Counted from the first letter of the stretch, positions 12,594 to 22,873 are shown. The stretch is DNA of 64,000 nucleotides from Rachicladosporium sp. CCFEE 5018 (GCA_002077045.2 KZ111195.1:1-64000), one strand, 5' to 3'. Translations and numbers: made by a program. Notes: a model not told the origin generated them from the letters alone.

Positions 12594-13286
12594 TCACTTC
12601 ATCCTCATAGCCTCCATAAATTCCTGCTTCCTGTCATGCCCAATCCCCTTCACCACATCACCTAAATTCTCGACCTCGATCACACCCTTGTCGTGCTCGA
12701 AGTTCCACTCTTCGCCGGTATCAAGTCTCACCTGAAACGCCGCCCAATTCTGACCTTTCAGCTCATCGACATGCTCGTACACAGCATCATGAGGACCGCT
12801 ATAGATCAGCACGCCGGGGTAGCCAGGTTTAGTCATGCCTGAGACGGAGGCAGCGGGGGAGAGGGCGAGCTTGCGTTTGTTGGTGTTGAGTAAGTGGTGG
12901 AGCCAGATGATGACTGTGGCCTTGCGAGTGCCTGCTAGAGGAGCGCTCGACAAGCGTTGATCTTGCGCAGTCTCTTCTACGTGCACATAATCCTCGACCA
13001 GATTCGAGAAAGCAGCTATGACCTGATCGAGGACCTCCTCGCCCACAGAAAATCCGTGCACCTTGTCACTAAGTGTTTGACGAAGGTCTTGTCTGACTGC
13101 ACTCGCTGTGACGACGATCGGAAGTGCAGAGGAGAGGTACTCGTCTGAGAGACGAAGGGTAAAGCTCGATGAGTCGTCTTGGTACAAGAGCTCGCGCTTC
13201 GAGGAGGTCCAGGTGACTTGATCTGGGTACATCTCCACGACTAGAGACAGCTCGGCGTCCAGACGTTCTTGGAGGTGGGAGGACAT
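12594..13286 (-). CDS. RWD domain protein with C-terminal DUF1115 (RWDD2-like)
   Basis: Single-exon gene of 230 aa. The N-terminal ~110 residues (ERLDAELSLVVEMYPDQVTW) fit an RWD domain, an alpha/beta fold used for protein contacts in ubiquitin and translation-control systems. The C-terminal half (VIIWLHHLLNTNKRK, then KPGYPGVLIYSG) fits DUF1115, the arrangement of animal RWDD2 proteins. The molecular role is not established. It starts at 13286 and shares a 331-bp divergent promoter interval with POL5. Length and domain order are normal, with no sign of damage. Confidence 0.8.
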   Translation of the reverse strand: MSSHLQERLDAELSLVVEMYPDQVTWTSSKRELLYQDDSSSFTLRLSDEYLSSALPIVVTASAVRQDLRQTLSDKVHGFSVGEEVLDQVIAAFSNLVEDYVHVEETAQDQRLSSAPLAGTRKATVIIWLHHLLNTNKRKLALSPAASVSGMTKPGYPGVLIYSGPHDAVYEHVDELKGQNWAAFQVRLDTGEEWNFEHDKGVIEVENLGDVVKGIGHDRKQEFMEAMRMK

Positions 13287-13617
13287 AATTGGAGTGACCC
13301 GGGGATCGAAGCGGTCGCAATCGATTGTGGTTCAGCCCAGCATCACCGTGATTGATCGCCATATCGATTCTACCATGATGCTACATATCTGAATCGAGCC
13401 ATGGCTTCCTGCTCACGCGCGCAGTTGCCATCCATGTGTGCACCCATAGTCTTGCGCCATCGTGCTGGAAATGATGGGTATGAAATAAGGTTCGCCTGCA
13501 GATGCTAGCGTCAACCCTATATCATATGCCCGAACTTTTTCGAGGTCTATTCTTCAAGACAACAGTCGAAGATGAAATTATAAACCACCTCTGAGTGACT
13601 TGGCACCTTTCAGCGAG
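13287..13617. promoter_or_regulatory. Divergent promoter, RWD gene / POL5
   Basis: A 331-bp interval between divergent starts. No specific element was recognised. Confidence 0.45.
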
Positions 13618-16600
13618 ATGCCTACAGCAACTAATGGGCCATCGACCGTCGTCGCGAACGGACACAAGCGACCGCACGATGGCGACGTCGCGCAGTCTGA
13701 GCAAATCCACCCATCCCGCAAGCGAAGACTAGACTACAGCGAAGCCGACGCTCAGTTTGCACGCATGTACGACGAGCTCGCAGACGACGTGCAAGCCGTT
13801 CGACTTGCCGCAGCTGGCAAACTCATCCGAGCATTAAGCGCCACCTCAGATGCGCAGATTCCTCGCCTTCAAAGTGCCATCGCCAGGTTGATCAAAGGTC
13901 TCTGTAGTGGACGGAAGGCTGCTAGACTTGGCTTTTCGATCGCACTGGCTGAGGTGCTCAGACTGGCGTTCGGATTAGGAATTCTGGAGTTTACACTGGC
14001 TGGTGTAACGGAGCAGGTTGGTAAACTCACGACTGTGGAGGGTAATGTCAGTGGGCAGGAGAAGAGGGACTACCTCATTGGGAGGCGGTTCGCGTCCCAA
14101 GCTATCTTGCAGAGTGATGTGGGCACCAATACTAAGGTGCCGCAGCATGACTTCCAAGCCTTTATCGGCGCGGTCGTTGAGCAGATGGCGGAGAAGCCAT
14201 GGATGCGGAGAGATTGTGGTGCTATGCTGTATGAGTTCCTTGCCAGTCGTCGAGGTAGCCAGCTATCTCCTGAGCGACTGCAGACCATCGTCGACTGGTT
14301 ATCCGCTAAGGCATTGTGGAAGACACCCGAAGGTGTCGCACTCTGGATGCTTTTCGGCACAACGCCTGCAGTCCGGCTACCGGTTGGTGTTTGGGATAAG
14401 AAAGGTCCTCTCGCGAAGTCTGAGCGACACATACTTAGCAAGGTGCTCCAAGAAGTACCTGTCGAGGACGGTGACTCTACTACGACGTCTTCGGGGAGTC
14501 GTCAAGCTGCACCGTCGTTTGCATGGTCAGTCATTATGCGAGCGATGCATCAGTCAGACAACGCAGCTGCTGAAAAGCTGGACGTCCCGATCACGGAGAA
14601 CTTTGCCACATTCTGGGCCGCATGCGTTGATCAGACTCTATTCAACGAGAATGCATCAAGCGAACGCAAGGCACTTGGCCTTCAAATCCTCGGCCTCGCC
14701 ATATCGAGTGCACCTCCCGTGGCCGTGGGCTGCGTGTTCTCGCCGAACGTTTTACGATGCATTATGGCTCAACGTGCTGATTCACAGCGGTATCTGTTCG
14801 AAGCTGCGAAAGCTCCGCTGAACCATTTGATCTCACGGGCGAAACAGGATTCCGCCATTGCCGGCAATGCGGCGAGTAGTTTGATACGTGCCGGTGCGGT
14901 CAATTTTGACCAGGCGAGCAAAACGAAGACGATGGATACTCTGCTCACGCATGCCGATCACTCGAAGCTGGAAGATGTCATGAAAGACCTGAAGACCATG
15001 ATTCTCAAACCAGCACTGAAGGCCGAAGATCAGGGCAATGCCGAAAACGCAAGACGGAATTCTGCAGACTTTATGCTGGCAGTCGTTCGTTCAAGGAAGC
15101 CAGCTGAGTTGTCTCTTGGGTCGTTCGGAACAGACTACGAACCAACACCACCACAATGGCTGAGCGCAGCTCTCAACACCTTAGTAGAGATCGGTTACTG
15201 GAAGCTTGACAAGTCGCTGGCTTCTCCGCCTATCTCAGACGTTACGCGACAGGTATGCCGCCAGCGACTTTCGTCGATCATCGGCCATGTTATGAAGCTC
15301 CCGCTGGCACAAGCAAGTCGTACACTTTTATTGGCGGTCGAGCATCTACGGTCTGTCGGAGAGAATTCATACGGCTACCCGAATGCTGGCAAAGAAACCA
15401 AGGCTTTGGTCCGCAAGACCGACAAGCGCATGCGGGATACGAGCATGTATAGTATGATGCTGGGCGTGCCTGGATCAGGGAACTCAGAGGACGTACCAAG
15501 GGCCTTCGTCCTACTCTATGCCATGGCTGTGCTCCAGGTTTACAACGAGGATCCGGATGCTGGACCTGCCCTACAAGATCTGCACGACTGCGCTGGTGAA
15601 TGGGACAAGAACTCACAGTCCGTCTCGATTCTGATAGAGCTGTTACTAAGTTTCGTGTCGAAGCAGTCTACCCTGTACCGTAAGCTGGCAGAGCAAGTGT
15701 TCACAACTTTTGCAGCCAGTCTAACGCCTGAGGGTCTGCAATCCATGCTAGCAGTATTGGCGCAACGTGAGAACCTCAGTGGGCAACAGGAGCTGTTCCG
15801 TAATGAGGAAGACGAGGCTGAGGAAGACTCTGAGGAGGGGAACGGCTCGGTCATTGACGTAGACGATATGTCTGATGTAGAGCTGGTCAATGGCGAAGAA
15901 GTCGGAGCAGGCGCTTCTGATGACAGCGAGGAGGAGGAAGAAGAAGATGACGAAGAAGAGGACGAGGAAGACTCGGAAAGCGAAGCAGTCGATGGTGATG
16001 AGGAAGACCTTGACGCAGTCGCTGCCTTTGACCGAAAGCTCGCGGCCGCGCTCGGCTCAGCAGCTATGGCTGATGACGACGATGGCTCAGATATGGACGA
16101 TGAGCAGATGATGGCAGTCGAACCCGCCCTGCAGAACGTCTTCAAGGAGCTCAAAATGAAGTCAGGCCGAAAGCAAGACAACAAAGATGCCAAGGACACG
16201 ATCGTCAACTTTAAGAATCGAGTACTCGACCTTCTAGCGATCTACGTGAAAGCGCAGTACTCGAATGTGTTTGCGCTGGACATCATCATACCTTTGGTGA
16301 TGCTCATCCGCGAGACAACGAGTAAGACGACAGCCGAGAAGGCTTTCGCGGTGCTGAAGCAGTACTTTGAGGCTTGCAATAAGCACAAAGCCCTGCCGGT
16401 GTTGCCCAATGAGGACGCTGGCTTTGAGCTTCTGTCAGCTACGCACGCCGAGATGACCAAAGGCGGATCAAAACTACACTTAAATGCATGCAGTCGATCG
16501 AGCCTATTCCTCAGCAAGGTGCTCGTCACGATGGACCCGGCTTGCTATGGGCGCATCATGGGCATGTATGCGCACTTGCAGGAACAGTGGTGGAAGGATC

Positions 16601-16674
16601 CGAACTCAAAGGTGCAGAGCAGTGTTTTCACGGAATGGACAAGCTGGTCTATCGCGATGCGAAGACAGGCGTAA
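13618..16674 (+). CDS. POL5: Pol5 / MYBBP1A-type nucleolar protein, rRNA synthesis and processing
   Basis: Nucleolar armadillo-like protein needed for rRNA production and large-subunit assembly, historically called DNA polymerase V or phi. One exon, 1018 aa from the ATG at 13618; the open frame extends 18 nt further upstream only via a TTG. A basic nuclear-signal-like stretch (HPSRKRRL) lies near residue 35. Helical repeats follow, with the family-like phrase DYLIGRRFASQAILQS near 153. A very acidic stretch (about residues 735-850, strings of E and D) separates the N- and C-terminal helical parts, as is typical of Pol5. The last ~280 codons are present again at 18368-19214 beyond an assembly gap. 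Confidence 0.9.
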   Translation: MPTATNGPSTVVANGHKRPHDGDVAQSEQIHPSRKRRLDYSEADAQFARMYDELADDVQAVRLAAAGKLIRALSATSDAQIPRLQSAIARLIKGLCSGRKAARLGFSIALAEVLRLAFGLGILEFTLAGVTEQVGKLTTVEGNVSGQEKRDYLIGRRFASQAILQSDVGTNTKVPQHDFQAFIGAVVEQMAEKPWMRRDCGAMLYEFLASRRGSQLSPERLQTIVDWLSAKALWKTPEGVALWMLFGTTPAVRLPVGVWDKKGPLAKSERHILSKVLQEVPVEDGDSTTTSSGSRQAAPSFAWSVIMRAMHQSDNAAAEKLDVPITENFATFWAACVDQTLFNENASSERKALGLQILGLAISSAPPVAVGCVFSPNVLRCIMAQRADSQRYLFEAAKAPLNHLISRAKQDSAIAGNAASSLIRAGAVNFDQASKTKTMDTLLTHADHSKLEDVMKDLKTMILKPALKAEDQGNAENARRNSADFMLAVVRSRKPAELSLGSFGTDYEPTPPQWLSAALNTLVEIGYWKLDKSLASPPISDVTRQVCRQRLSSIIGHVMKLPLAQASRTLLLAVEHLRSVGENSYGYPNAGKETKALVRKTDKRMRDTSMYSMMLGVPGSGNSEDVPRAFVLLYAMAVLQVYNEDPDAGPALQDLHDCAGEWDKNSQSVSILIELLLSFVSKQSTLYRKLAEQVFTTFAASLTPEGLQSMLAVLAQRENLSGQQELFRNEEDEAEEDSEEGNGSVIDVDDMSDVELVNGEEVGAGASDDSEEEEEEDDEEEDEEDSESEAVDGDEEDLDAVAAFDRKLAAALGSAAMADDDDGSDMDDEQMMAVEPALQNVFKELKMKSGRKQDNKDAKDTIVNFKNRVLDLLAIYVKAQYSNVFALDIIIPLVMLIRETTSKTTAEKAFAVLKQYFEACNKHKALPVLPNEDAGFELLSATHAEMTKGGSKLHLNACSRSSLFLSKVLVTMDPACYGRIMGMYAHLQEQWWKDPNSKVQSSVFTEWTSWSIAMRRQA

Positions 16675-16989
16675 GACCAGCTTCAGGGTGTACAACGCTC
16701 TCACAAAGCCTGTTCAGTCCAAAGGAACAGGTCAGTTTCGGAGCCTGGGAAGCTCTACTGCTTACGCAAGCGTGCCCTTGAAAGATGCCTGGCGCAACAC
16801 GCAGGAAAGAGGAGGGGACTAAGCTACTTCTGATCCTGAGTTTCGGAGCTCTCACAATTGCAGTAGTATTGCGCTTTAATGCCATGACTAAGTCGATAGA
16901 AGCGGTGGTCAGGCCTTGAAGAGTCGAGATCTCGGAGAAGACTTTGTGCAAGCATTCACAAGTATACGCGTGTGCTGCATATGCGTAGG

Positions 16990-17631
16990 ATGGCTTGGCT
17001 TCGTGAGCTGTTCCCTTGGCTGAAAATCGTATCCTCCTCTTTCTCGCTGCTGGTCTCGCCCGGCTACAGAGATGCGCTGAAGAATCCAGCAATCGGAATA
17101 CATGACCTCGGCAGAATTCGATGTCGAACGCCGTGTGGTGGACAGATACTTTTCATAAGGTCGGATCTCGAGCGAGCCTGGATGATGGTACAAAAGCAGG
17201 CTGTTGGAGAGATGTCTTTCGCCGAAGTAAGCGGCATGATGGGATATGAGGTAGCGTGTGCAAGGATTGTGGCGAGGGCAGAACTCTCGCGCGAAGGTCG
17301 TTGCTCGCACAAAGATCCGCTAGACCGCTTCATCTCCACATGCATGCAGCGTACATGGTGGTTGATGCCGAAGTACGATATGCATCGTCAAGGACGCGGC
17401 GATCCTGCTTTCGAGGACCCGCTTGGGCTTGGTCGGAGCGAGTTCATGGTCGCGGCGGAGGAAGGCGCATGGACAAAAGTTGCTGAGTACTTGGTGCACA
17501 ATCTCAGAGAAAACGTCAAGGCCTATGGTCAAGACCTCGATGATTTTGGCAGGGTGCCAGCTTGCGAGGATCCGGCCGTGCAACACTGGGTAAGGCAGAG
17601 CGTCTTGATGCTCGCATGTCTGCTCAGGTAG
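16990..17631 (+). CDS. Hypothetical protein, copy A (frameshifted 3' end)
   Basis: Unrecognised open frame beginning MAWLRELFPWLK; the first in-frame ATG is at 16981 but is missing in copy B, so 16990 is preferred. It has no known motif; the C-terminal part is mixed charged and helical. Relative to copy B, one G is missing near 17613, which changes the end to a short stop (LACLLR) and loses about 25 residues. Between the copies, amino-acid changes are about as frequent as silent ones, so strong protein constraint is not evident and this may not be a real gene. Confidence 0.35.
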   Translation: MAWLRELFPWLKIVSSSFSLLVSPGYRDALKNPAIGIHDLGRIRCRTPCGGQILFIRSDLERAWMMVQKQAVGEMSFAEVSGMMGYEVACARIVARAELSREGRCSHKDPLDRFISTCMQRTWWLMPKYDMHRQGRGDPAFEDPLGLGRSEFMVAAEEGAWTKVAEYLVHNLRENVKAYGQDLDDFGRVPACEDPAVQHWVRQSVLMLACLLR

Positions 17632-17888
17632 ATTACGACCATATACGCGGCCGGTAGCCACATACGGACGACGAGGAGTCGATAATTTATGAATGAGGTG
17701 TTTGCCTACGACGCACTCTGCGACAATGCTCGCGCGCGTGTTCTCGTGAGTCGTAGTCCGCACGGCCCAGTGACAAGGAGATATCTCGGATACGCCGGCA
17801 GGGTCATCAGGTTTCTGATTTAGGTCTCTGATCATCAAGAGCACCCAGCTCGCGTGGTCTCACACACGTAGGCTCCAAGACCCTGACC

Positions 17889-18267
17889 TCACTTAAGTCC
17901 GGCCCAGGGGTCTTCCAGGAAGCTCGGCAGGAAGTAGACTATGTCGCCGCGCTCGTTGCGTACGCCCTGTCGTAAAGCCTGTGGGCTTGGCTCAGTAGGA
18001 GCTGTAGTACTTTTGGCTTCGGCGCTCGTAGAAGCTAGAGTGATTGTCAGTGGCACATCTCGTTCTCAAGGTCATTACTTTTTTTACCGGCTGGTGATTT
18101 CGCGCTCGTGCGGTCTGCAATCTGGCCAAGTGGCTGAGAGTTCGATCCTGTTGCTTTTGGCTTCGATGACGCTTGACTTTTGACTGCAGCATCTACGTCC
18201 GTGACAGCATCGTTAGCATCAAACTTGCGCTTCTTCGGGGCGCCACCAAAGGACGAGAAGCCCATCT
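17889..18267 (-). CDS. Small acidic/basic hypothetical protein, copy A, cut by gap
   Basis: Partial copy of the gene at 20430-20899. The final exon (about 18034-17889, ending FLEDPWAGLK-stop) and most of the first coding exon (18267 to about 18088) are present. The 5' end is missing in the run of Ns. One substitution in the last exon changes M to I in the conserved-looking GDMVYFLPSF stretch. Confidence 0.55.
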
Positions 18268-18367
18268 NNNNNNNNNNNNNNNNNNNNNNNNNNNNNNNNN
18301 NNNNNNNNNNNNNNNNNNNNNNNNNNNNNNNNNNNNNNNNNNNNNNNNNNNNNNNNNNNNNNNNNNN
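18268..18367. other. Assembly gap, 100 N
   Basis: Exactly 100 Ns, a customary placeholder for a gap of unknown size. The sequence on its left is the end of repeat copy A and that on its right the start of copy B. Confidence 0.99.
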
Positions 18368-19214
18368 CTCTGAGGAGGGGAACGGCTCGGTCATTGACGT
18401 AGACGATATGTCTGATGTAGAGCTGGTCAATGGCGAAGAAGTCGGAGCAGGCGCTTCTGATGACAGCGAGGAGGAGGAAGAAGAAGATGACGAAGAAGAG
18501 GACGAGGAAGACTCGGAAAGCGAAGCAGTCGATGGTGATGAGGAAGACCTTGACGCAGTCGCTGCCTTTGACCGAAAGCTCGCGGCCGCGCTCGGCTCAG
18601 CAGCTATGGCTGATGACGACGATGGCTCAGATATGGACGACGAGCAGATGATGGCAGTCGAACCCGCCCTGCAGAACGTCTTCAAGGAGCTCAAAAAGAA
18701 GTCAGGCCAAAAGCAAGACAACAAAGATGCCAAGGACACGATCGTCAACTTCAAGAATCGAGTACTCGACCTCCTAGCGATCTACGTGAAAGCGCAGTAC
18801 TCGAATGTGCTTGCGCTGGATATCATCATACCTTTGGTAATGCTCATCCGCGAGACAACGAGTAAGACGACAGCCGAGAAGGCTTTCGCGGTGCTGAAGC
18901 AGTACTTTGAGGCTTGCAATAAGCACAAAGCCCTGCCGGTGTTGCCCAATGAGGACGGTGGCTTTGAGCTTCTGTCAGCTACGCACGCCGAGATGACCAA
19001 AGGCGGATCAAAACTACACTTAAATGCGTGCAGTCGATCGAGCCTATTCCTCAGCAAGGTGCTCGTCACGGTGGACCCGGCTTGCTATGGGCGCATCATG
19101 GGCATGTATGCGCACTTGCAGGAACAGTGGTGGAAGGATCCGAACTCAAAGGTGCAGAGCAGTGTTTTCACGGAATGGACAAGCTGGTCTATCGCGATGC
19201 GAAGACAGGCGTAA
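18368..19214 (+). pseudogene. Partial POL5 C-terminus (copy B)
   Basis: Encodes the last ~280 residues of Pol5, starting inside the acidic stretch directly after the gap and ending with the same IAMRRQA-stop. No start or promoter exists on this side of the gap. Five of about eleven base differences from copy A change an amino acid. It is most likely the allelic end of POL5 rather than a separate gene. Confidence 0.8.
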
Positions 19215-19529
19215 GACCAGCTTCAGGGTGTACAACGCATTCACAAAGCCTGTTCAGTCCAAAGGAACAGGTCAGTTTAGGAGCCTGGGAAGCTCTTCTG
19301 CTCACGCAAGCGTGCCCTTGAAAGATGCCTGGCGCAACACGCAGGAAAGAGGAGGGGACTAAGCTGCTTCTGATCCTGAGTGTCGGAGCTCTCACAATTG
19401 CAGTAGTATTGCGCTTTACTGCCATGACTAAGTCGATGGAAGCGGTGGTCAGGCCTTGAAGAGTCGAGATCTCGGAGAAGAGTTTGTGCAAGCATTCACA
19501 AGTATACGCGTGTGCTGCATATTCGTAGA

Positions 19530-20237
19530 ATGGCTTGGCTTCGTGAACTGTTCCCTTGGCTGAAAATCGTATCCTCCTCTTTCTCGCTGCTGGTCTCGCC
19601 CGGCTACAGAGATGCGCTGAAGAACCCAGCAATCGGAATACATGATCTCGGCAGAATTCGATGTCGAACGCCGTGTGGTGTACAGATACTTTTCATAAGG
19701 TCGGATCTCGAGCGAGCCTGGATGATGGTACAAAAGCAGGCTGTTGGAGAGATGTCTTTCGCCGAAGTAAGCGGCATGATGGGATATGAGGTAGCCTGTG
19801 CAAGGATTGCGGCGAGGGCAGAACTCTCGCGCGAAGGTCGTTGCTCGCACAAAGATCCGCTAGACCGCTTCATCTTCACATGCATGCAGCGTACATGGTG
19901 GTTGATGCCGAAGTACGATGTTCATCGTCAAGGACGCGGCGATCCTGCTTTCGAGGACCCGCTTGGGCTTGGTCGGAGCGAGTTCATGGTCGCGGCGGAG
20001 GAAGGCGCATGGACAAAAATTGCTGAGTACTTGGTGCACAATCTCAGAGAAAACGTCAAGGCCTATCGTCAAGACCTCGATGATTTTGGTAGGGTGCCAG
20101 CTTGCGAGGATCCGGCCGTGCAACACTGGGTAAGGCAGAGCGTCTTGATGCTCGGCATGTCTGCTCAGGTAGATTACGACCATATACGCGGCCGGTGGCC
20201 ACATACGGACGACGAGGAGTCGATAATTTATGAATGA
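19530..20237 (+). CDS. Hypothetical protein, copy B (full frame)
   Basis: Longer version of the frame at 16990-17631, 235 codons ending DDEESIIYE. No recognisable domain or signal peptide. The start is placed at the first ATG shared by both copies. An antisense frame of similar length exists but has less ordered composition. Low confidence that it is translated. Confidence 0.4.
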   Translation: MAWLRELFPWLKIVSSSFSLLVSPGYRDALKNPAIGIHDLGRIRCRTPCGVQILFIRSDLERAWMMVQKQAVGEMSFAEVSGMMGYEVACARIAARAELSREGRCSHKDPLDRFIFTCMQRTWWLMPKYDVHRQGRGDPAFEDPLGLGRSEFMVAAEEGAWTKIAEYLVHNLRENVKAYRQDLDDFGRVPACEDPAVQHWVRQSVLMLGMSAQVDYDHIRGRWPHTDDEESIIYE

Positions 20238-20429
20238 GGTGTTTGCCTACGACGCACTCTGCGACAATGCTCGCGCGCGTGTTCTCGTGAGTCGTAGTCC
20301 GCACGGCCCAGTGACAAGGAGATATCTCGGATACGCCGGCAGGGTCATCAGGTTTCTGATTTAGGTCTCTGATCATCAAGAGCACCCAGCTCGCGTGGTC
20401 TCACACACGTAGGCTCCAAGACCCTGACC

Positions 20430-20899
20430 TCACTTAAGTCCGGCCCAGGGGTCTTCCAGGAAGCTCGGCAGGAAGTAGACCATGTCGCCGCGCTCGTTGC
20501 GTACGCCCTGTCGTAAAGCCTGTAGGCTTGGCTCAGTAGGAGCTGTAGTACCTTTGGCTTCGGCGCTCGTAGAAGCTAGAGTGATTGTCAGTGGCACATC
20601 TCGTTCTCAAGGTCATTACTTTTGTTACCGGCTGGTGATTTCGCGCTCGTGCGGTCTGCAATCTGGCCAAGTGGCTGAGAGTTCGATCCTGTTGCTTTTG
20701 GCTTCGACGACGCTTGACTTTTGACTGCAGCATCTACGTCCGTGACAGCATCGTTAGCATCAAACTTGCGCTTCTTCGGGGCGCCACCAAAGGACGAGAA
20801 GCCCATCTGTGCGGCAAGCGCCGGGTCGACGTTCATCGACTCATCCATCTCGGCGGAGACGTAGGTCTGGATGACGCTGTTGTGAAGGTGGTTTAGCAT
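20430..20899 (-). CDS. Small hypothetical protein, basic N-terminus and FLPSFLEDPW tail
   Basis: Two exons, 20899-20629 and 20575-20430, 138 aa; translation could instead start at 20848 (MDESMNVD), giving 121 aa. The middle carries a nuclear-signal-like GAPKKRKFD and low-complexity Ser/Ala/Lys sequence. The C-terminus (RNERGDMVYFLPSFLEDPWAGLK) looks like a short conserved interaction motif. The 53-bp intron (GTAACA..CTAG) restores frame exactly. I do not recognise a characterised family. This is the intact version of the copy cut by the gap at 17889-18267. Confidence 0.6.
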
Positions 20900-21128
20900 G
20901 GGTAGAGTCCACAATTAGGTCTGATCTAACGGTCGAGGTGCAACGTTGGCAATGCCAAGACCATCGGACCGCAGTGAATAAACACGCAGAGAGGAAACAG
21001 GTCTTGATGGTCTTATATACATATATACGTCTATATGCGAGCTCAATACTTTGGCCTTGATGGTATCGTGCCCATCTGCTGCCCAGGGTTGCCCTGTATT
21101 CCGAACAGCTTATATAGCCAGGGCAAAA

Positions 21129-22449
21129 TTATGAAGAAGCTATCAGGCTCTCCCATATGCGCTTCGCATCCACGAAACGCGCCTCCTTGATAGCCCCGTG
21201 GTTCAGACAGAGCTGATAGTCATCAATCGGGAAGATCTCGTCGTCCATACCATTGACAAGCAGTAATCTTGTACACTCCTTGCTGTCGAGAGTTCCATCA
21301 TTCAGTAGCGAGAAATTCATGCCATCCTTCTTGAATGCCTCCAGATCGTTGCCGTAGCCCCACTTGTAAGCCAGTGTATGTGCGAGGTCGAACGGATACT
21401 CAAGCCGATTGACATTGTCAAGCCAAGTGTCCGTGAACATGTAGTGACATCCACCGCCTAGTGCTACCGCACCAGCAAGTCGATCACCGTGGGTATGAGC
21501 GATGCGAATGGCATAGTATCCGCCGGTACTGAAGCCCCACACAGCCTTCCTCGCTGGGCCAATCTCTGGCTGCTTGTCAATCCAGTCGAGCAACGTGGAA
21601 TACTGCCGATCAGGTGATTTAGGGTCCTTCGGATCGGCAGGCGAGTCGCCCGTTCCTGGGATCTCAAGCACGATCACTGCAACGTTCAGTCGCGACCAGC
21701 CTTCGATCCAGACAGCGAGCTCGGTTCGGTAGCCATCAAGTCCAGTGAAGATGATCAGCAGTGGTACAGGCTTCTCCTTGGTCATGCCTGGTGGTAGGAA
21801 CTGCAATTCTTTACCCTCAGAGGGAAGGCCGTGCTTGTACGGGATCTTCACTTCTCGTGTAGGACGCTCGCGAAGGGCCAGACCTTTAGCTGAGACGATC
21901 TTACCTTGCTCCCATGCGTAGCGCTGCTTCTCCGATCGGGGTGCGGGGAAACGCGAGATGCGGTAGACAGCTGAAGAGCGGCTGCACTTATTTAGCAATG
22001 TGAAGACACTCGGGTCTCAGGCCCTACTTACAGATAGAGCTCAGATGCCTTCTCCTGATTCCCCTCCTGCTCGGCGTGCTCTGCAGCGGCTTTCAGCTCC
22101 TCGGCCTTGGGGAAGAAGACTGCGGCGTACTTGTCCCAATCGTAGGGCTCCTTCTGACCTTCCTGCCATTGCTCAGCATGTCGATTCACTGTTTCGTACG
22201 ATTCGAGGAAGCCCGCTCACCTTCACGAGCTGGTCTACGATCGGCTCGAAGTCTTTGACAGACCCGAACATGAATGGGTACAGCCCTCTAGTTGCCTAAA
22301 TCTCTTTAGCGTTGCAGTCGCTAAAATTCGAGGTGAATGCTCACCGGCTCCTTCCACTTCGTCGCCCACAGCTGCTCGAAGCTCTCATGATGTGGCGCAG
22401 TACTCGAGAGTTTGTCTTGTATGTGAAACTTGCCACCCGGTTGTGCCAT
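21129..22449 (-). CDS. AYG1-like alpha/beta hydrolase
   Basis: Member of the fungal hydrolase family of Aspergillus Ayg1, which shortens a polyketide in DHN-melanin synthesis; related members act on other substrates. Exons: 22449-22345, 22295-22221, 22162-22032, 21981-21129; 387 aa. Exon joins reproduce family phrases (KWKEP/ATRGLYPF, GSVKDFEPI, SSAVYRISRFP). Core motifs: TGLDGYR oxyanion region, EIPGTGDSPADP, nucleophile elbow GFSTGGYYAIR, ALGGGCHY, and VNGMDDEIFP for the acid. The expected HMGxPxS segment with the catalytic His region is not in frame; it appears in the next frame from 21159 (HMGEPDSF) and stays open to 21043. A one-base frameshift near 21160 is therefore likely, by mutation or sequence error. 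No polyketide synthase is nearby. Confidence 0.8.
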
Positions 22450-22873
22450 TGAGATCCAGTGAGTTGTCCGATTGGCCGGACTATGATGCGACGCTTGCAC
22501 GATGTACGAGGTATACAGACGATGATGAGAAAAGTGAGATGAGTGAAAGTCGACGTGAGTCTTCAAAGCCGAAACAACAAGCGCAACGAGGTTCCCTACC
22601 TTTTAGATACTTGATAGGATGCTAGACGCGACGTATACACGGTAGGGTGTTCCGTCGTCACGGAACTGCGTGGGGACTGCCACTGCCTACATCGAATTGC
22701 CGATCCACTTGCTCGATGTTGTTATTGGGCAATGTGGAGCCGCGGTCGATGTCTTAGCCCCATATCGTTATCTAAGAGAAGCACTGATCGTGGCCAACAT
22801 AATTGAGGGAGTCCTCTGAGAAAATGGACACGTTCTGATGGTATTCTGAAGAAGTCGACGGCAGCGAGCGAAG
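22450..22873. promoter_or_regulatory. Divergent promoter, AYG1-like / DUF6314 gene
   Basis: A 424-bp interval between divergent starts. No distinctive element seen. Confidence 0.45.

Larger units (their letters stand above)
15828..18267. repeat. Duplicated 2.44-kb unit, copy A
   Basis: From the acidic region of POL5 through two small genes, this segment matches 18368-20808 nearly base for base. Within the POL5 part I count about 11 differences in 847 bp (about 1.3%). It ends exactly at the first N of the gap. Confidence 0.95.
18368..20808. repeat. Duplicated 2.44-kb unit, copy B
   Basis: Second copy of 15828-18267, offset 2540 bp with a net insertion of one base. It starts directly after the Ns and continues into unique DNA after 20808, while copy A is preceded by unique DNA before 15828. 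That is the geometry of two overlapping contig ends. Confidence 0.95.

Noticed and set aside
15540..16208. Long minus-strand frame rich in serine
   Set aside because: It is the antisense of the Glu/Asp-rich stretch of POL5; GAG/GAC/GAA repeats read as Ser codons on the other strand.
17320..17844. Minus-strand frame of 174 codons
   Set aside because: Overlaps the plus-strand frame, is disrupted differently in copy B, and shows no recognisable protein features.
18047..19214. Open frames that run through the 100 Ns on both strands
   Set aside because: They join unrelated sequence across unknown bases; the N run simply contains no stop.
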